A DNA stretch of 13,616 nt from Actinomycetes bacterium (GTDB taxonomy: Bacteria; Actinomycetota; Actinomycetes; Actinomycetales; Cellulomonadaceae): the NCBI GenBank assembly GCA_023430425.1, contig JAEZAR010000060.1, positions 1-13,616 of the forward strand, read 5' to 3'. Positions 1 to 7,504 of this stretch are shown piece by piece. The position numbers and the translations under genes are program-made. Each line of letters starts with the position of its first letter. The first letter of the stretch is position 1. The notes under the pieces are model-generated. The model ran no database searches and was not told where the DNA came from. It saw only the letters and a program-made list of their open reading frames with translations.

Positions 1-1
1 C

Positions 2-1006
2 GGCGCCGTCGTCTCCACGCAGACGCTCGGCGCGATGACCTTCGGTGCCGAGGCGGACGAGGAGACGTCCGGGGCGATCCTGACCCGGTTCGTGGAGGCG
101 GGCGGCACGCTCGTCGACACCGCCGACGTCTACAGCGCGGGCGGCTCGGAGGAGATCATCGGCCGCTGGCTGGCGACGCACCCCACGGACGCCCGCGGGC
201 TCGTGCTCGCGACCAAGGGCCGCTTCCCGATGGGCGAGGGCGCCAACGACGTCGGCCTGTCCCGCCGCCACCTGCGCGAGGCGCTGGACGCGTCGCTCCG
301 CCGGCTCGGGATCGAGCACGTCGACCTGTACCAGCTGCACGCCTGGGACGCCCTGACCCCGGTCGAGGAGACGCTGCGCTTCCTGGACGACGCCGTCTCG
401 GCCGGGAAGATCTCCTACTACGGGTTCTCGAACTTCCTCGGCTGGCAGCTCACCAAGGCGGTCCACGTGGCGCGCGCGCACGGCTGGGCGCCGCCGGTGA
501 CGCTCCAGCCGCAGTACAACCTCCTGGTGCGCGACATCGAGCACGAGGTCGTCCCGGCCGTGCTCGACGCCGGGATGGGCCTGCTCCCGTGGTCGCCCCT
601 GGCCGGCGGGTGGCTCACGGGCAAGTACCGCCGCGACACGGACCCCACCGGGGCGACCCGGCTGGGGGAGAACCCCGAGCGCGGGATGGAGGCATGGTCG
701 AAGCGCAACTCCGACGAGCGGACGTGGCGGGTGCTCGACGTCGTGCGGGAGGTCGCCGAGGGCCGCGGAGCCTCCCTGTCCCAGGTGGCCCTGGCGTGGC
801 TCGCCGCGCAGCCGGCGGTCACCTCGGTCATCCTCGGCGCCCGGACCGTCGAGCAGCTCGAGGACAACCTCGGCGCGGCCGACCTCGAGCTCTCGACCGA
901 GGAGCTCGACCGGCTGACCGAGGTCAGCGCCCCGCGCGCCGACGACTACCCCTACGGGCCCGGCGGCGTCCAGCAGCGCCACCGGAAGCTGACCGGCGGC
1001 CGGTAG
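2..1006 (+). CDS. Aldo/keto reductase, 5'-truncated by window edge
   Basis: NAD(P)H-dependent oxidoreductase of the aldo/keto reductase superfamily, a cytosolic TIM barrel reducing or oxidising carbonyl/alcohol groups on small substrates. The frame is open from base 2; the 11 codons before the first ATG (base 35) read GAVVSTQTLGA and continue into MTFG, the usual N-terminal strand of this family, so the real start lies outside the window and base 35 is not the start. Counting from that Met, the catalytic tetrad is visible: D28 and Y33 (VDTADVY), K61 (ATKG) and H102 (YQLH). Later family motifs include GFSNF, LQPQYNLL, PWSPLAGGWLTGKY and the cofactor-binding C-terminal IPGA-like stretch VTSVILGART. 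Substrate cannot be told from sequence. It is convergent with the exporter gene at the end of the neighbouring operon and may be unrelated to it. Confidence 0.93.
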   Translation, partial: GAVVSTQTLGAMTFGAEADEETSGAILTRFVEAGGTLVDTADVYSAGGSEEIIGRWLATHPTDARGLVLATKGRFPMGEGANDVGLSRRHLREALDASLRRLGIEHVDLYQLHAWDALTPVEETLRFLDDAVSAGKISYYGFSNFLGWQLTKAVHVARAHGWAPPVTLQPQYNLLVRDIEHEVVPAVLDAGMGLLPWSPLAGGWLTGKYRRDTDPTGATRLGENPERGMEAWSKRNSDERTWRVLDVVREVAEGRGASLSQVALAWLAAQPAVTSVILGARTVEQLEDNLGAADLELSTEELDRLTEVSAPRADDYPYGPGGVQQRHRKLTGGR

Positions 1007-1083
1007 GGACGGCGAGCGGTCGAGGCGCGAGCTCGCGGCGGCGAGCCCGCGGTGGTGCGCCCGCGGTGGTGCGCGCCTGTCGG
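1007..1083. other. Convergent intergenic gap with palindrome and tandem 14-mer
   Basis: This 77-base gap separates two converging genes. It holds a perfect 12-base palindrome CGCGAGCTCGCG at 1026-1037 and, just after it, a perfect head-to-tail duplication of GCCCGCGGTGGTGC (1045-1058 and 1059-1072). Neither palindrome nor repeat is followed by a T run on either strand, so a classical intrinsic terminator cannot be claimed, although GC-rich hairpins without U tails do occur at actinobacterial gene ends. No small gene is supported here. Confidence 0.6.
1045..1072. repeat. Perfect tandem duplication of a 14-mer
   Basis: Two adjacent identical copies of GCCCGCGGTGGTGC occupy the space immediately before the stop codon of the TauE/SafE gene. 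It looks like a local slippage duplication; no function is implied by sequence alone. Confidence 0.85.
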
Positions 1084-1827
1084 TCACAGGGGCTGGACGA
1101 GCCCGACGACCCCCTTGGCGAGCACCGCCACGGCCCCGATCGCCGCGACCACGACCAGGCACGCCACGGCGACGGACCGGGGCAGGGCGCGGGCGATCGG
1201 GAGGCTGACGACGACGCCGACGACGAGGGAGCCGAGGAGCACAGCGAGCAGCGTGGGCTGGACCCCCGGCGGCAGGCCCTTGAGCGCGGCGGCCGCCAGG
1301 TTCACCAGGAACCAGCACACCTGCATCGACGCGACGAACCGCGCCAGCGGCCACCGGGAGGCGAGGGCGTAGGCGCTCATCAGCGGACCGGCCTGGCCGA
1401 CGGCGCCGTTGGAGACCCCGCCCAGCACGCCCGTGGTGACGACCCCCATCCGGCTGCGCATCAGCCGCGTGCGGGCCAGGGCCTCGACGGTGAACAGCGC
1501 CGCGAGCATGAGCAGGCCCATGGCGACCTGCAGCACCGCCTCCGGCAAGGTGAACGCGAGCACCGCGCCCACCGGCGTCGCCGCCAGCGCCGTGCCCGTC
1601 ACGACCGCGGTGCGCCCCCAGTCGACGTCGCGCCAGCAGCTCGCGAGCAGCACCAGCGAGCACAGGGCCGCGACGACGTGGAGCACCTGCACGCCGGCGA
1701 CGGGCCCGAGGACGAGGATGAGCGGGGGCGCGACGACCGCGCCGATGCCGCTGCCGGTGATCCGCTGGAGGACGACCCCGACGAGGACGGCGATCGCGAG
1801 GAGGCCGAGCAGCACCCCCTCAGGCAC
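1084..1827 (-). CDS. TauE/SafE-family anion exporter
   Basis: A 247-residue, highly hydrophobic polytopic membrane protein of the sulfite exporter TauE/SafE (DUF81) family. It consists of repeated hydrophobic segments separated by short Arg-rich loops, with the characteristic early glycine-rich stretch (residues about 12-45, QRITGSGIGAVVAPPLILVLGP) and a mid-protein GVVTTGVLGGVSNGAVGQAGPL region matching the second half of the inverted family repeat. Members export sulfite, sulfoacetate or other small organic/inorganic anions; most are uncharacterised. The GTG start at 1827 overlaps the end of the aldehyde dehydrogenase gene by 8 bases and has no clear Shine-Dalgarno sequence of its own, which suggests translational coupling. 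As the last gene of a sugar-type catabolic operon it more plausibly exports an acid end product or a sulfonate/sulfite than serving general sulfur metabolism; this is inference. Confidence 0.85.
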   Translation of the reverse strand: MPEGVLLGLLAIAVLVGVVLQRITGSGIGAVVAPPLILVLGPVAGVQVLHVVAALCSLVLLASCWRDVDWGRTAVVTGTALAATPVGAVLAFTLPEAVLQVAMGLLMLAALFTVEALARTRLMRSRMGVVTTGVLGGVSNGAVGQAGPLMSAYALASRWPLARFVASMQVCWFLVNLAAAALKGLPPGVQPTLLAVLLGSLVVGVVVSLPIARALPRSVAVACLVVVAAIGAVAVLAKGVVGLVQPL

Positions 1828-3274
1828 GGGCGGGCCGGACGACGCCGTCCACCCGGCGCGACAGCTCCGCCTGCGGGGAGTCGCTCAGCTCGTCGGGCAG
1901 CAGCGTGGGCGGGAACCCCTGGAAGGCGACGGGGCGCAGGAAGCGGCTGATCGCAGCGGTCCCGACGGAGGTGGAACCGGGCGACGTCGTCGCCGGGTAG
2001 GGGCCGCCGTGCTGCTGGGCGAACGTCACGCTCACGCCGGTGGGCCACTGGTTCCAGAGCAGCCGGCCCGCCTTCTCACGCAGCTCGTCGACGAGCGCGG
2101 GGACGACGGCGTCTCCCTCCTGCCCCACGATCGTCGCGGTGAGCTGGCCGTCGACCGCCGCGGCGAAGCGGAGCAGGTCGGACTCCTCGTGGTAGGTGGC
2201 CACGAGGACCGTCGGCCCGAAGCACTCCCGGAACAGCTCGTCCTGGTGGGCGAGGAGCTCAGCCAGGTCAGTGCGCAGGACGGTGGGCGAGGGCGCGGCC
2301 CCCAGGGGGTCTGACCCCTGGGCGAGGACCTCGACGCAGCCGTGCCCGGACAGGTCGCCGAGCGACTGCACGTACCCGTCGTGGATGCGGTCGTTGAGCA
2401 TCGGCTGCCCGTCGGGCAGCTGCGCCGCGCGCAGCCCCGCCTCCACCGCCCCGCCCGCGGGCGCGAGCACGACGCCGGGCTTGGTGCAGAACTGGCCCGA
2501 CCCGAGCGTGACCGAGCCGAGCAGCTCGGCCGCGATCGTCGCGCCGCGCGCGCGGTCCGCCGCGGCGGTGACGAACACCGGGTTGACGCTGCCGAGCTCG
2601 CCGTAGAACGGGATGGGGTCCGGCCGGCCGCTCGCGATGTCGAACAGTGCCCGCCCGCCGGGGATCGACCCGGTGAACGACCCGGCCTTGACCCGCGGGT
2701 CACGCAGGACGGCGATGCCGGCCTCCCGGCCCTCGACGAGGGCGAAGAGCCCCTCGGGGGCACCGGCGGCGGCCAGGGCGTCGACGACGTGCCGCGCCGT
2801 CAGCCGCGACAGCTCGGGATGCCCCACGTGGGGCTTGACGATCACGCTCGCCCCCGCGGCGAGCGCCGACGCGGTGTCGCCCCCCGCCACGCTGAACGCG
2901 AACGGGAAGTTGCTCGCGGCGTACACGATCACCGGACCGACCGCCTGCGCGGTGCGCCGCAGGTCCGGCCGCGGTCCCATGGGCCAGGCGGGGTCGGCGT
3001 GGTCGACGCGGACGTCGAGGAACCCGCCCTCGCGGACCACGTCGGCGAACAGCCGCAGCTGGAAGGTCGTGCGCCCCAGCTCGGCGCGCAACCGCCCCTC
3101 CGCGAGGTGGGTCTCCCTGCGCGCGACCTGCACGAGCTCGTCGGCCGCGGAGTCCAAACGCCCGGCGACCGCCTCGAGCGCCCGGGCCCGTGCCTCGCGC
3201 GGCGTGCGCGACCACATGCGGTGCGCTGCCGCAGCCGCCGCGACGACCGCCTCTGTGGTCTCGTCGATCGTCAT
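1820..3274 (-). CDS. Aldehyde dehydrogenase, 2-oxoglutarate-semialdehyde type
   Basis: NAD(P)+-dependent aldehyde dehydrogenase of 484 residues, closest in its motifs to the 2,5-dioxovalerate (alpha-ketoglutarate semialdehyde) dehydrogenase branch, which oxidises that aldehyde to 2-oxoglutarate in non-phosphorylative pentose, hexarate and hydroxyproline pathways. Visible are the oxyanion Asn (N122 in ASNFPFAFSVAGG), cofactor Lys (K147 in VIVKPH), general-base Glu (E226 in FYGELGSVNPVF) and nucleophile Cys (C263 in GSGQFCTKPG); FCTKPG and SVNPVF are hallmarks of this branch. The ATG at 3274 is chosen because it overlaps the previous stop as ATGA and has AGGAAGGA upstream; an in-frame ATG further up would add 29 Arg-rich residues without homology. 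Gene order (dehydrogenase, then ALDH) suggests a two-step alcohol-aldehyde-acid oxidation. The exact aldehyde is uncertain. Confidence 0.9.
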   Translation of the reverse strand: MTIDETTEAVVAAAAAAHRMWSRTPREARARALEAVAGRLDSAADELVQVARRETHLAEGRLRAELGRTTFQLRLFADVVREGGFLDVRVDHADPAWPMGPRPDLRRTAQAVGPVIVYAASNFPFAFSVAGGDTASALAAGASVIVKPHVGHPELSRLTARHVVDALAAAGAPEGLFALVEGREAGIAVLRDPRVKAGSFTGSIPGGRALFDIASGRPDPIPFYGELGSVNPVFVTAAADRARGATIAAELLGSVTLGSGQFCTKPGVVLAPAGGAVEAGLRAAQLPDGQPMLNDRIHDGYVQSLGDLSGHGCVEVLAQGSDPLGAAPSPTVLRTDLAELLAHQDELFRECFGPTVLVATYHEESDLLRFAAAVDGQLTATIVGQEGDAVVPALVDELREKAGRLLWNQWPTGVSVTFAQQHGGPYPATTSPGSTSVGTAAISRFLRPVAFQGFPPTLLPDELSDSPQAELSRRVDGVVRPARA

Positions 3275-4302
3275 CGCTCGGACGTCCTTCCTCGCGTCGG
3301 ACCGGGGTGGCCGTCGTCCTCGAGGACGACCTTGATCCTGCACTCGTCCGGCCGGGAGCACAGGTCGTACGCCCGGCCCGCATCGGCCACCGGGATGCGG
3401 TGGCTGACGTAGCCCTCGAGGTCCGTGCGGTGCGCGAGGAGGTAGTCGGCGCCGCGCTCGAGCACGGGCACCCAGCCGTCGCGCGTGCGGCCCGATGCGA
3501 GGGTGAGGTCGCGGTGGTACATCTCCGCGAACGGGATGGGGTAGCAGCCGTCCGCGGCGCTGCCGAAGCCGAGGACGAACCCGCCGTCGGCCACCGCCGT
3601 GAGGGCGCAGCGGATGAGGTCAGGCTGCCGCCCGACCGCGTCGACCACGAGCGACGGGCGGCCGGGCCGGGTCGGGGCCACCTCGCTCCACAGCTGCCCG
3701 GTGCCCGCGAAGAACTCGTCGGCACCGTACCGCCGGGCGATCGGGGCGCGACCGGCCACGGGGTCGACCAGCAGCAGGCTGCGCGCGCCCCTGCCCTTGA
3801 GGACGTGCGCGAAGGCGAGACCGATCGCCCCGGCGCCGAGCACGACGACGTCGCGCCCGCTCACGGCGGGCAGGGCGGCGACGGCCCTCAGCACCGTCCC
3901 GAACGGCTGGATCGCGACGGCGTCCGCGGCCGCCAGCCCCGGCGGCACGGGGATGAAGCGATCGGCGTCCTCGACGAGCTCCGAGGCGAGACCGGTCAGG
4001 CCCGTGCCGACCACCCGCTGCCCCGCCACGAGACGCGGGTCCTCGCTCTGCACCACCTCGGCGACGATCTCGTGCAACGGCACCAGCGCGGCGTCCCGGC
4101 GCGGGTCGAACGTGGAGACGCCCGCGAGCGCGCCGATGTCGCTCCCGCAGATGCCACCGGCCACGAACCGCAGCCGGACCTGGCCGGGCTCCAGGGGTCG
4201 GGGGAGCGCCGCGGGGGCGGCCCGCTCCACGCCCCCGCCCGGGCGCACCCGGAACTCCCACGGCGCCGGGGCCGCGTCGGGTGCCGGTCGCAGGGGGATC
4301 AT
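3271..4302 (-). CDS. Medium-chain dehydrogenase lacking the structural-zinc lobe
   Basis: A 343-residue alcohol/polyol dehydrogenase of the medium-chain (zinc-type) superfamily, expected to oxidise a hydroxyl of a sugar or polyol with NAD(P)+ in the cytosol. The GroES-like domain carries candidate catalytic metal ligands C52 (GGICGSDIGAL) and H77-E78 (PLHEIVAEV, where GHE is usual). A Rossmann fold follows with GAGAIG at 156-161 and a VD acid end of strand 2. The four-cysteine structural zinc loop normally lying between the GHE motif and the Rossmann domain is absent: the chain runs from GQRVVGTG directly to LASELVEDADRFIPVP. Start ATG 4302 overlaps the permease stop as ATGA, and its own stop overlaps the ALDH start as ATGA, so the three genes should be translated together. 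Similar proteins include threonine/sorbitol/glucose dehydrogenases; the substrate is not assignable. Confidence 0.85.
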   Translation of the reverse strand: MIPLRPAPDAAPAPWEFRVRPGGGVERAAPAALPRPLEPGQVRLRFVAGGICGSDIGALAGVSTFDPRRDAALVPLHEIVAEVVQSEDPRLVAGQRVVGTGLTGLASELVEDADRFIPVPPGLAAADAVAIQPFGTVLRAVAALPAVSGRDVVVLGAGAIGLAFAHVLKGRGARSLLLVDPVAGRAPIARRYGADEFFAGTGQLWSEVAPTRPGRPSLVVDAVGRQPDLIRCALTAVADGGFVLGFGSAADGCYPIPFAEMYHRDLTLASGRTRDGWVPVLERGADYLLAHRTDLEGYVSHRIPVADAGRAYDLCSRPDECRIKVVLEDDGHPGPTRGRTSER

Positions 4303-5168
4303 CCCTTCACGCCCCCCGCCGTCACGCCCTTCTCGAAGTAGCGCTGCAGGAACACGAACAGGACGACGACCGGCACCGTGACCAGCGTGCCGAGCGCCAT
4401 GATCGCGCCCCAGCGCACGTCGAACGACGAGATGAAGCTCTGGATGCCGACCGGCACCGTCGCCGAGGAGCCGTTGCTCAGCGTGGCCGCGAACAGGTAC
4501 TCGTCCCACGACAGGATGAACGAGAACAGCCAGGTCGTCGCCAGCCCCGTGCGCAGCAGCGGGAGGGTGATCGCCAGGAACGCGCGGAACGGGCCGTAGC
4601 CGTCGACGAGCGCCGCCTCCTCCAGCTCGCGCGGGATCGCCTCGACGAACGACTTCATCAGCCACGTCGAGAGCGGCAGCGTGATCAGCAGGTGGGCCAG
4701 CACGATCGCCGGCTGGGTCCCGACGAGGCGGTAGTTGGCCAGCATGAGGTACAGCGGCATGAGGAGGAGGATCGCCGGGAACAGGTACGCCGACGTGAGA
4801 AGGAGCATGAACCACTTGCGGCCCGGGTAGACGAAGCGGGCGATCGCGTACCCCGCGAGCGTCCCCACCGTGCAGGAGATCACCGACGTCGCGACGGCGA
4901 TGACCAGGCTGTTGCCGAACCACCGCACAGCGTTGCTCCCGGCGAACGCCTCGACGTACCAGTCCAGGGTGAACCCGCTGGGCAGCAGGGCCGGGGGGCT
5001 CTCGAAGAGCTCGGTCGCCGGGCGGAACGAGCTGATGAGCATCCACAGCTGCGGGAAGACCGCGAAGGCGACGAGCGCGAGCGTCGCGGCGCCGCCGAGG
5101 AGGCTGCCGAGCACCCGCGCAGGTGTGCGCCGGCCCGATCCCGCCGGCCGCAGGCTCGCCGCGCTCAT
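4299..5168 (-). CDS. ABC sugar transporter permease, MalG-type
   Basis: A 289-residue inner-membrane permease of the carbohydrate-uptake-1 ABC family. An N-terminal hydrophobic helix (about 22-46, ending in QLWMLISSFRP, where typical MalG proteins read P.lwml..Slk) is followed by the periplasmic TLDWYVEAF segment and about five more helices. The cytoplasmic EAA loop that docks to the ATPase is clear at about 178-204 (IPRELEEAALVDGYG, then FLAITLPLL). The C-terminus ends FLQRYFEKGVTAGGVKG, the classic MalG tail. The ATG at 5168 overlaps the upstream permease stop as ATGA; longer in-frame readings upstream only run through the other permease gene. It forms the transmembrane pair with the preceding permease. 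No ATPase gene is present nearby, so a shared MsiK-type ATPase from elsewhere is presumed. Confidence 0.95.
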   Translation of the reverse strand: MSAASLRPAGSGRRTPARVLGSLLGGAATLALVAFAVFPQLWMLISSFRPATELFESPPALLPSGFTLDWYVEAFAGSNAVRWFGNSLVIAVATSVISCTVGTLAGYAIARFVYPGRKWFMLLLTSAYLFPAILLLMPLYLMLANYRLVGTQPAIVLAHLLITLPLSTWLMKSFVEAIPRELEEAALVDGYGPFRAFLAITLPLLRTGLATTWLFSFILSWDEYLFAATLSNGSSATVPVGIQSFISSFDVRWGAIMALGTLVTVPVVVLFVFLQRYFEKGVTAGGVKG

Positions 5169-6127
5169 CGCCGCACCGCCAGCCGGGGGCCGAGCCGCCA
5201 GAGCGCGAGGACGGCGAGGATGACGAGCCCGACGCTCACCGCGATCGCCGCAGCGTAGCCGAGGCGGAACTCGCCCATGATGAGCTTGTAGAGGTACGTC
5301 GCCATGACCTCGCTCGACCCGGCGGGACCGCCGCGCGTGGTGAGCCAGACGAGCTCGAAGTACATGAGCGTGAACAGGCCGCGCACCGCGACGAGCGCCA
5401 GCGTCGCGCTCGCGAGGTTCGGCAGCGTGATGTGCCGGAACCGCTGGAGGGCGTTGGCGCCGTCGACCATCGCCGCCTCGTACTGGACCTGGTCGATGCT
5501 CTGCAGGGCGGCCCAGTAGACAAGCATCGCGAACGGGAACCCCCGCCAGACGTTGATGACGATCACCGTCAGCAACGAGGAGGACTCCAGGCCGAGCGGC
5601 GTCGCGCCGAGCGGGAGCACGCCCCAGCCCTGCAGCTGCGCGCTCACGATGCCGTAGTTGCCGTCGAGCATCCACTGCCACACGAGCGCGCTCGCGATGA
5701 CGGGGACGACGTAGGGCATCAGCAGGAGCTGACGCACGAAGCGCATCCCGGGCAGCGGGCGGTCGATGAGGAGGGCCGCCGCCAGACCGAGCCCGAGCTG
5801 ACCGGCGAGGGAGCCGACCGTCCACACCAGCGTGTTGCTCAGGGAGCGCCGCAGGTTGGGGTCGCGGGCGATCTCGGCGAAGTTGTCGAGGCCGACGAAC
5901 CGGGGGTCCCGGCCGGTGAGGTCCAGGTCGTACAGCGAGGACCGGAAGTTCTCGAAGATCGGGTAGACGAGGACGAGCGCGAAGACGATCGCAGCGGGGA
6001 GGCTGAACGCGAGTCCGAGGCGGCGCTCCTGGGCGGTGAGGCTGCGGCCGAAGAGCCCGTTCCGCCCGCGGAGCATCCCGGTCCCGAGGGACCGGGATGC
6101 TCCGGTGAGCCGGGTGTCGACCGACAT
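5165..6127 (-). CDS. ABC sugar transporter permease, MalF-type
   Basis: A 320-residue inner-membrane permease of the carbohydrate-uptake-1 ABC family and partner of the following MalG-type permease. After a 37-residue polar N-terminus the first helix begins at about 38 (LGLAFSLPAAIVFALVLVYP), followed by the family's extracytoplasmic DPRFVGLDNFAEIARDP region and five further helices. The EAA loop is at about 211-236 (VQYEAAMVDGANALQRFRHITLP). The assigned ATG lies 12 bases after the binding-protein stop, with only a weak purine-rich stretch (GAGCAGCAGCTGAG) as ribosome site. A perfect 34-base inverted repeat falls inside codons 9-20; an alternative ATG at 6076 (residue 18) lies within it, so a later start would leave the hairpin intergenic. 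The transported compound is presumably a mono- or oligosaccharide or derivative. Confidence 0.93.
   Translation of the reverse strand: MSVDTRLTGASRSLGTGMLRGRNGLFGRSLTAQERRLGLAFSLPAAIVFALVLVYPIFENFRSSLYDLDLTGRDPRFVGLDNFAEIARDPNLRRSLSNTLVWTVGSLAGQLGLGLAAALLIDRPLPGMRFVRQLLLMPYVVPVIASALVWQWMLDGNYGIVSAQLQGWGVLPLGATPLGLESSSLLTVIVINVWRGFPFAMLVYWAALQSIDQVQYEAAMVDGANALQRFRHITLPNLASATLALVAVRGLFTLMYFELVWLTTRGGPAGSSEVMATYLYKLIMGEFRLGYAAAIAVSVGLVILAVLALWRLGPRLAVRR
6070..6103 (-). repeat. Perfect 16-bp-stem inverted repeat in permease 5' end
   Basis: GGAGCATCCCGGTCCC (6070-6085) is followed by two bases and then its exact reverse complement (6088-6103). Read as minus-strand mRNA it folds into a very stable hairpin closed by a CTCG-type tetraloop. 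It begins about 37 bases after the stop codon of the binding-protein gene and inside codons 9-20 of the first permease. No T run follows, so it is not an intrinsic terminator. Hairpins at the same position between malE and malF of other ABC operons protect the upstream message and lower permease output relative to binding protein; that role is inferred here. Confidence 0.85.
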
Positions 6128-6139
6128 CTCAGCTGCTGC

Positions 6140-7504
6140 TCACGCGTCGGCCAGGCGCTTGAGCTCCGCGTTGATCCGCTCCACGGCCTCCTCGACGCTG
6201 ATGTCACCCACCGCGGCCGACTGGAGTGCGTCCCCGATGAAGGTGGTGGCCTCGATCTGGCCCGAGAGCGCGTGCAGCCCGCCCTCCATGCCGTACCGGT
6301 AGGACTGCTGCTCCCGGAAGACCGCGATCTCGTCGGCGAACTGCTGCACGACGGGGTTCGACTGGTACGTGTCGGTCTCGGCCGCGCTGACCAGGGCCGG
6401 GATCGCGAACACGGGCCGCGTGTTCGCCCGGCCGGCCGTGAGCTCCGGGTCGAGCATGCAGGCGACGAGGGCCTTCGCGGCCTCCTGGCGGGCGTCGGTG
6501 CTCTCGCCGATCATGTAGTAGTAGCCGCCGCCCAGCATGCCTGGGGCAGGGTCGCCCGTGGGCGTCGGCAGCGGGAACGCCGAGATCTTGTCCAGCAGGT
6601 CCGGGTTGTTGCTCTGGACGAGACCCACGACCGCCCCGAAGTCCTGGGTCATCGCCACGTTGCCCTCGGCGAACGCGTTGCGGAAGTCGCTCCAGGCCCA
6701 CGTCCGGGACTCGGGCGGGGAGGCGGCGGCGTAGAGGTCGAGCATGAACTGGACGGCCTCGGTCACGGCGTCCAGGTCCTGGTCGAACGCGTACTCGCCG
6801 GTCTCGCGGTCGAACGTGAAGACGTCGTTGGCGTAGAGGAACTGGTACAGGGTCTGGGGCGCGACCTGCACCGCGTTCATCGGGACCGCGAAGCCGCGGA
6901 CCCCGCCGGGGCCCTCGTCGACGGCCTGGGCGACCTCGAGCAGCTCGTCCCACGTGGTGGGGACGTCGACCCCGGCCGCGTCGAAGAGGTCGGTGCGGTA
7001 CCAGACCTCCTGGTGCAGCGCCCAGTCCGGGATGCCCCAGGTCTCGCCGTCCTTCTGGACCGCCGCGAGGTAGGACGGCAGGAAGTCGGCCCGTCCGTGG
7101 TCGTCGATGACGTCGTCGACGGGCACCAGGTAGCCGGCGTCCTGCGCGAAGGCGACGGCGCTCTCGTTCGTGTTCATGATGTCCGGGCCCTCGCCGGCGC
7201 GGAACGCGGTCGCGAGCTTGGTGTACATGTCCGCGAAGGCGACGGCCTCGAACTCGAGCGACACGTCGTCCATGTTGACGGTGCACGCGGTCGCCTGCGC
7301 CTCGATGACCGACGCCTGGGCCGCGACGTTGAGGTTCGTCCAGAAGCGGAGGGTGATCGGCTCGGAGCTCGCGGGCGCCTCGGACGACTCCGGAGACTCG
7401 GACGCGTCCGGTGACTCCGGTGTCGTGGGGGCGCAGGCGGCGATCGCGGCGACGCACGCAACGGCGGCGACAGCACCGCTGACCCGGCGGGAACGACTGC
7501 TCAT
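6140..7504 (-). CDS. ABC transporter sugar-binding lipoprotein (family 1)
   Basis: A 454-residue extracellular solute-binding protein of family 1 that should capture the sugar outside the membrane and deliver it to the two permeases downstream. The N-terminus is a lipoprotein signal: basic SSRSRR, a hydrophobic stretch to residue 22 and a lipobox AIAAC with the acylated cysteine at C24. A low-complexity Ser/Pro/Glu tether follows (about 25-48) before the mature fold starts at ITLRFWTN. Family features include the FADMYTKLATAFRAGEGPD region, LVPVDDVI, WYRTDLFDAAGVDVPTTWDELL and a C-terminal VEEAVERINAELKRL helix. The ATG at 7504 has AGGAAGG about 8 bases upstream. It is the second gene of the operon, after a 151-base gap containing hairpins but no recognisable promoter. 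Ligand cannot be read from sequence. Confidence 0.95.
   Translation of the reverse strand: MSSRSRRVSGAVAAVACVAAIAACAPTTPESPDASESPESSEAPASSEPITLRFWTNLNVAAQASVIEAQATACTVNMDDVSLEFEAVAFADMYTKLATAFRAGEGPDIMNTNESAVAFAQDAGYLVPVDDVIDDHGRADFLPSYLAAVQKDGETWGIPDWALHQEVWYRTDLFDAAGVDVPTTWDELLEVAQAVDEGPGGVRGFAVPMNAVQVAPQTLYQFLYANDVFTFDRETGEYAFDQDLDAVTEAVQFMLDLYAAASPPESRTWAWSDFRNAFAEGNVAMTQDFGAVVGLVQSNNPDLLDKISAFPLPTPTGDPAPGMLGGGYYYMIGESTDARQEAAKALVACMLDPELTAGRANTRPVFAIPALVSAAETDTYQSNPVVQQFADEIAVFREQQSYRYGMEGGLHALSGQIEATTFIGDALQSAAVGDISVEEAVERINAELKRLADA

Noticed and set aside
589..1950. 453-residue plus-strand open frame
   Set aside because: Arg/Gly/Asp-rich low-complexity translation running across the AKR end and antisense to the TauE/SafE gene; typical spurious frame in high-GC DNA.
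3271..5046. 591-residue reading extending the dehydrogenase upstream
   Set aside because: The extra N-terminal part is an out-of-frame reading of the permease gene; the ATGA-overlapping start at 4302 explains the family fold fully.
5123..7414. 763-residue plus-strand open frame
   Set aside because: Antisense to the permease and binding-protein genes, which have clear family motifs; composition is repetitive Arg/Glu/Val/Gly with no recognisable domain.
7379..7432. Short repeated units in the binding-protein tether DNA
   Set aside because: Repetition of TCCGG/GACTC-like units is explained by the Ser/Pro/Glu/Asp linker after the lipobox rather than by a mobile or CRISPR-like repeat.
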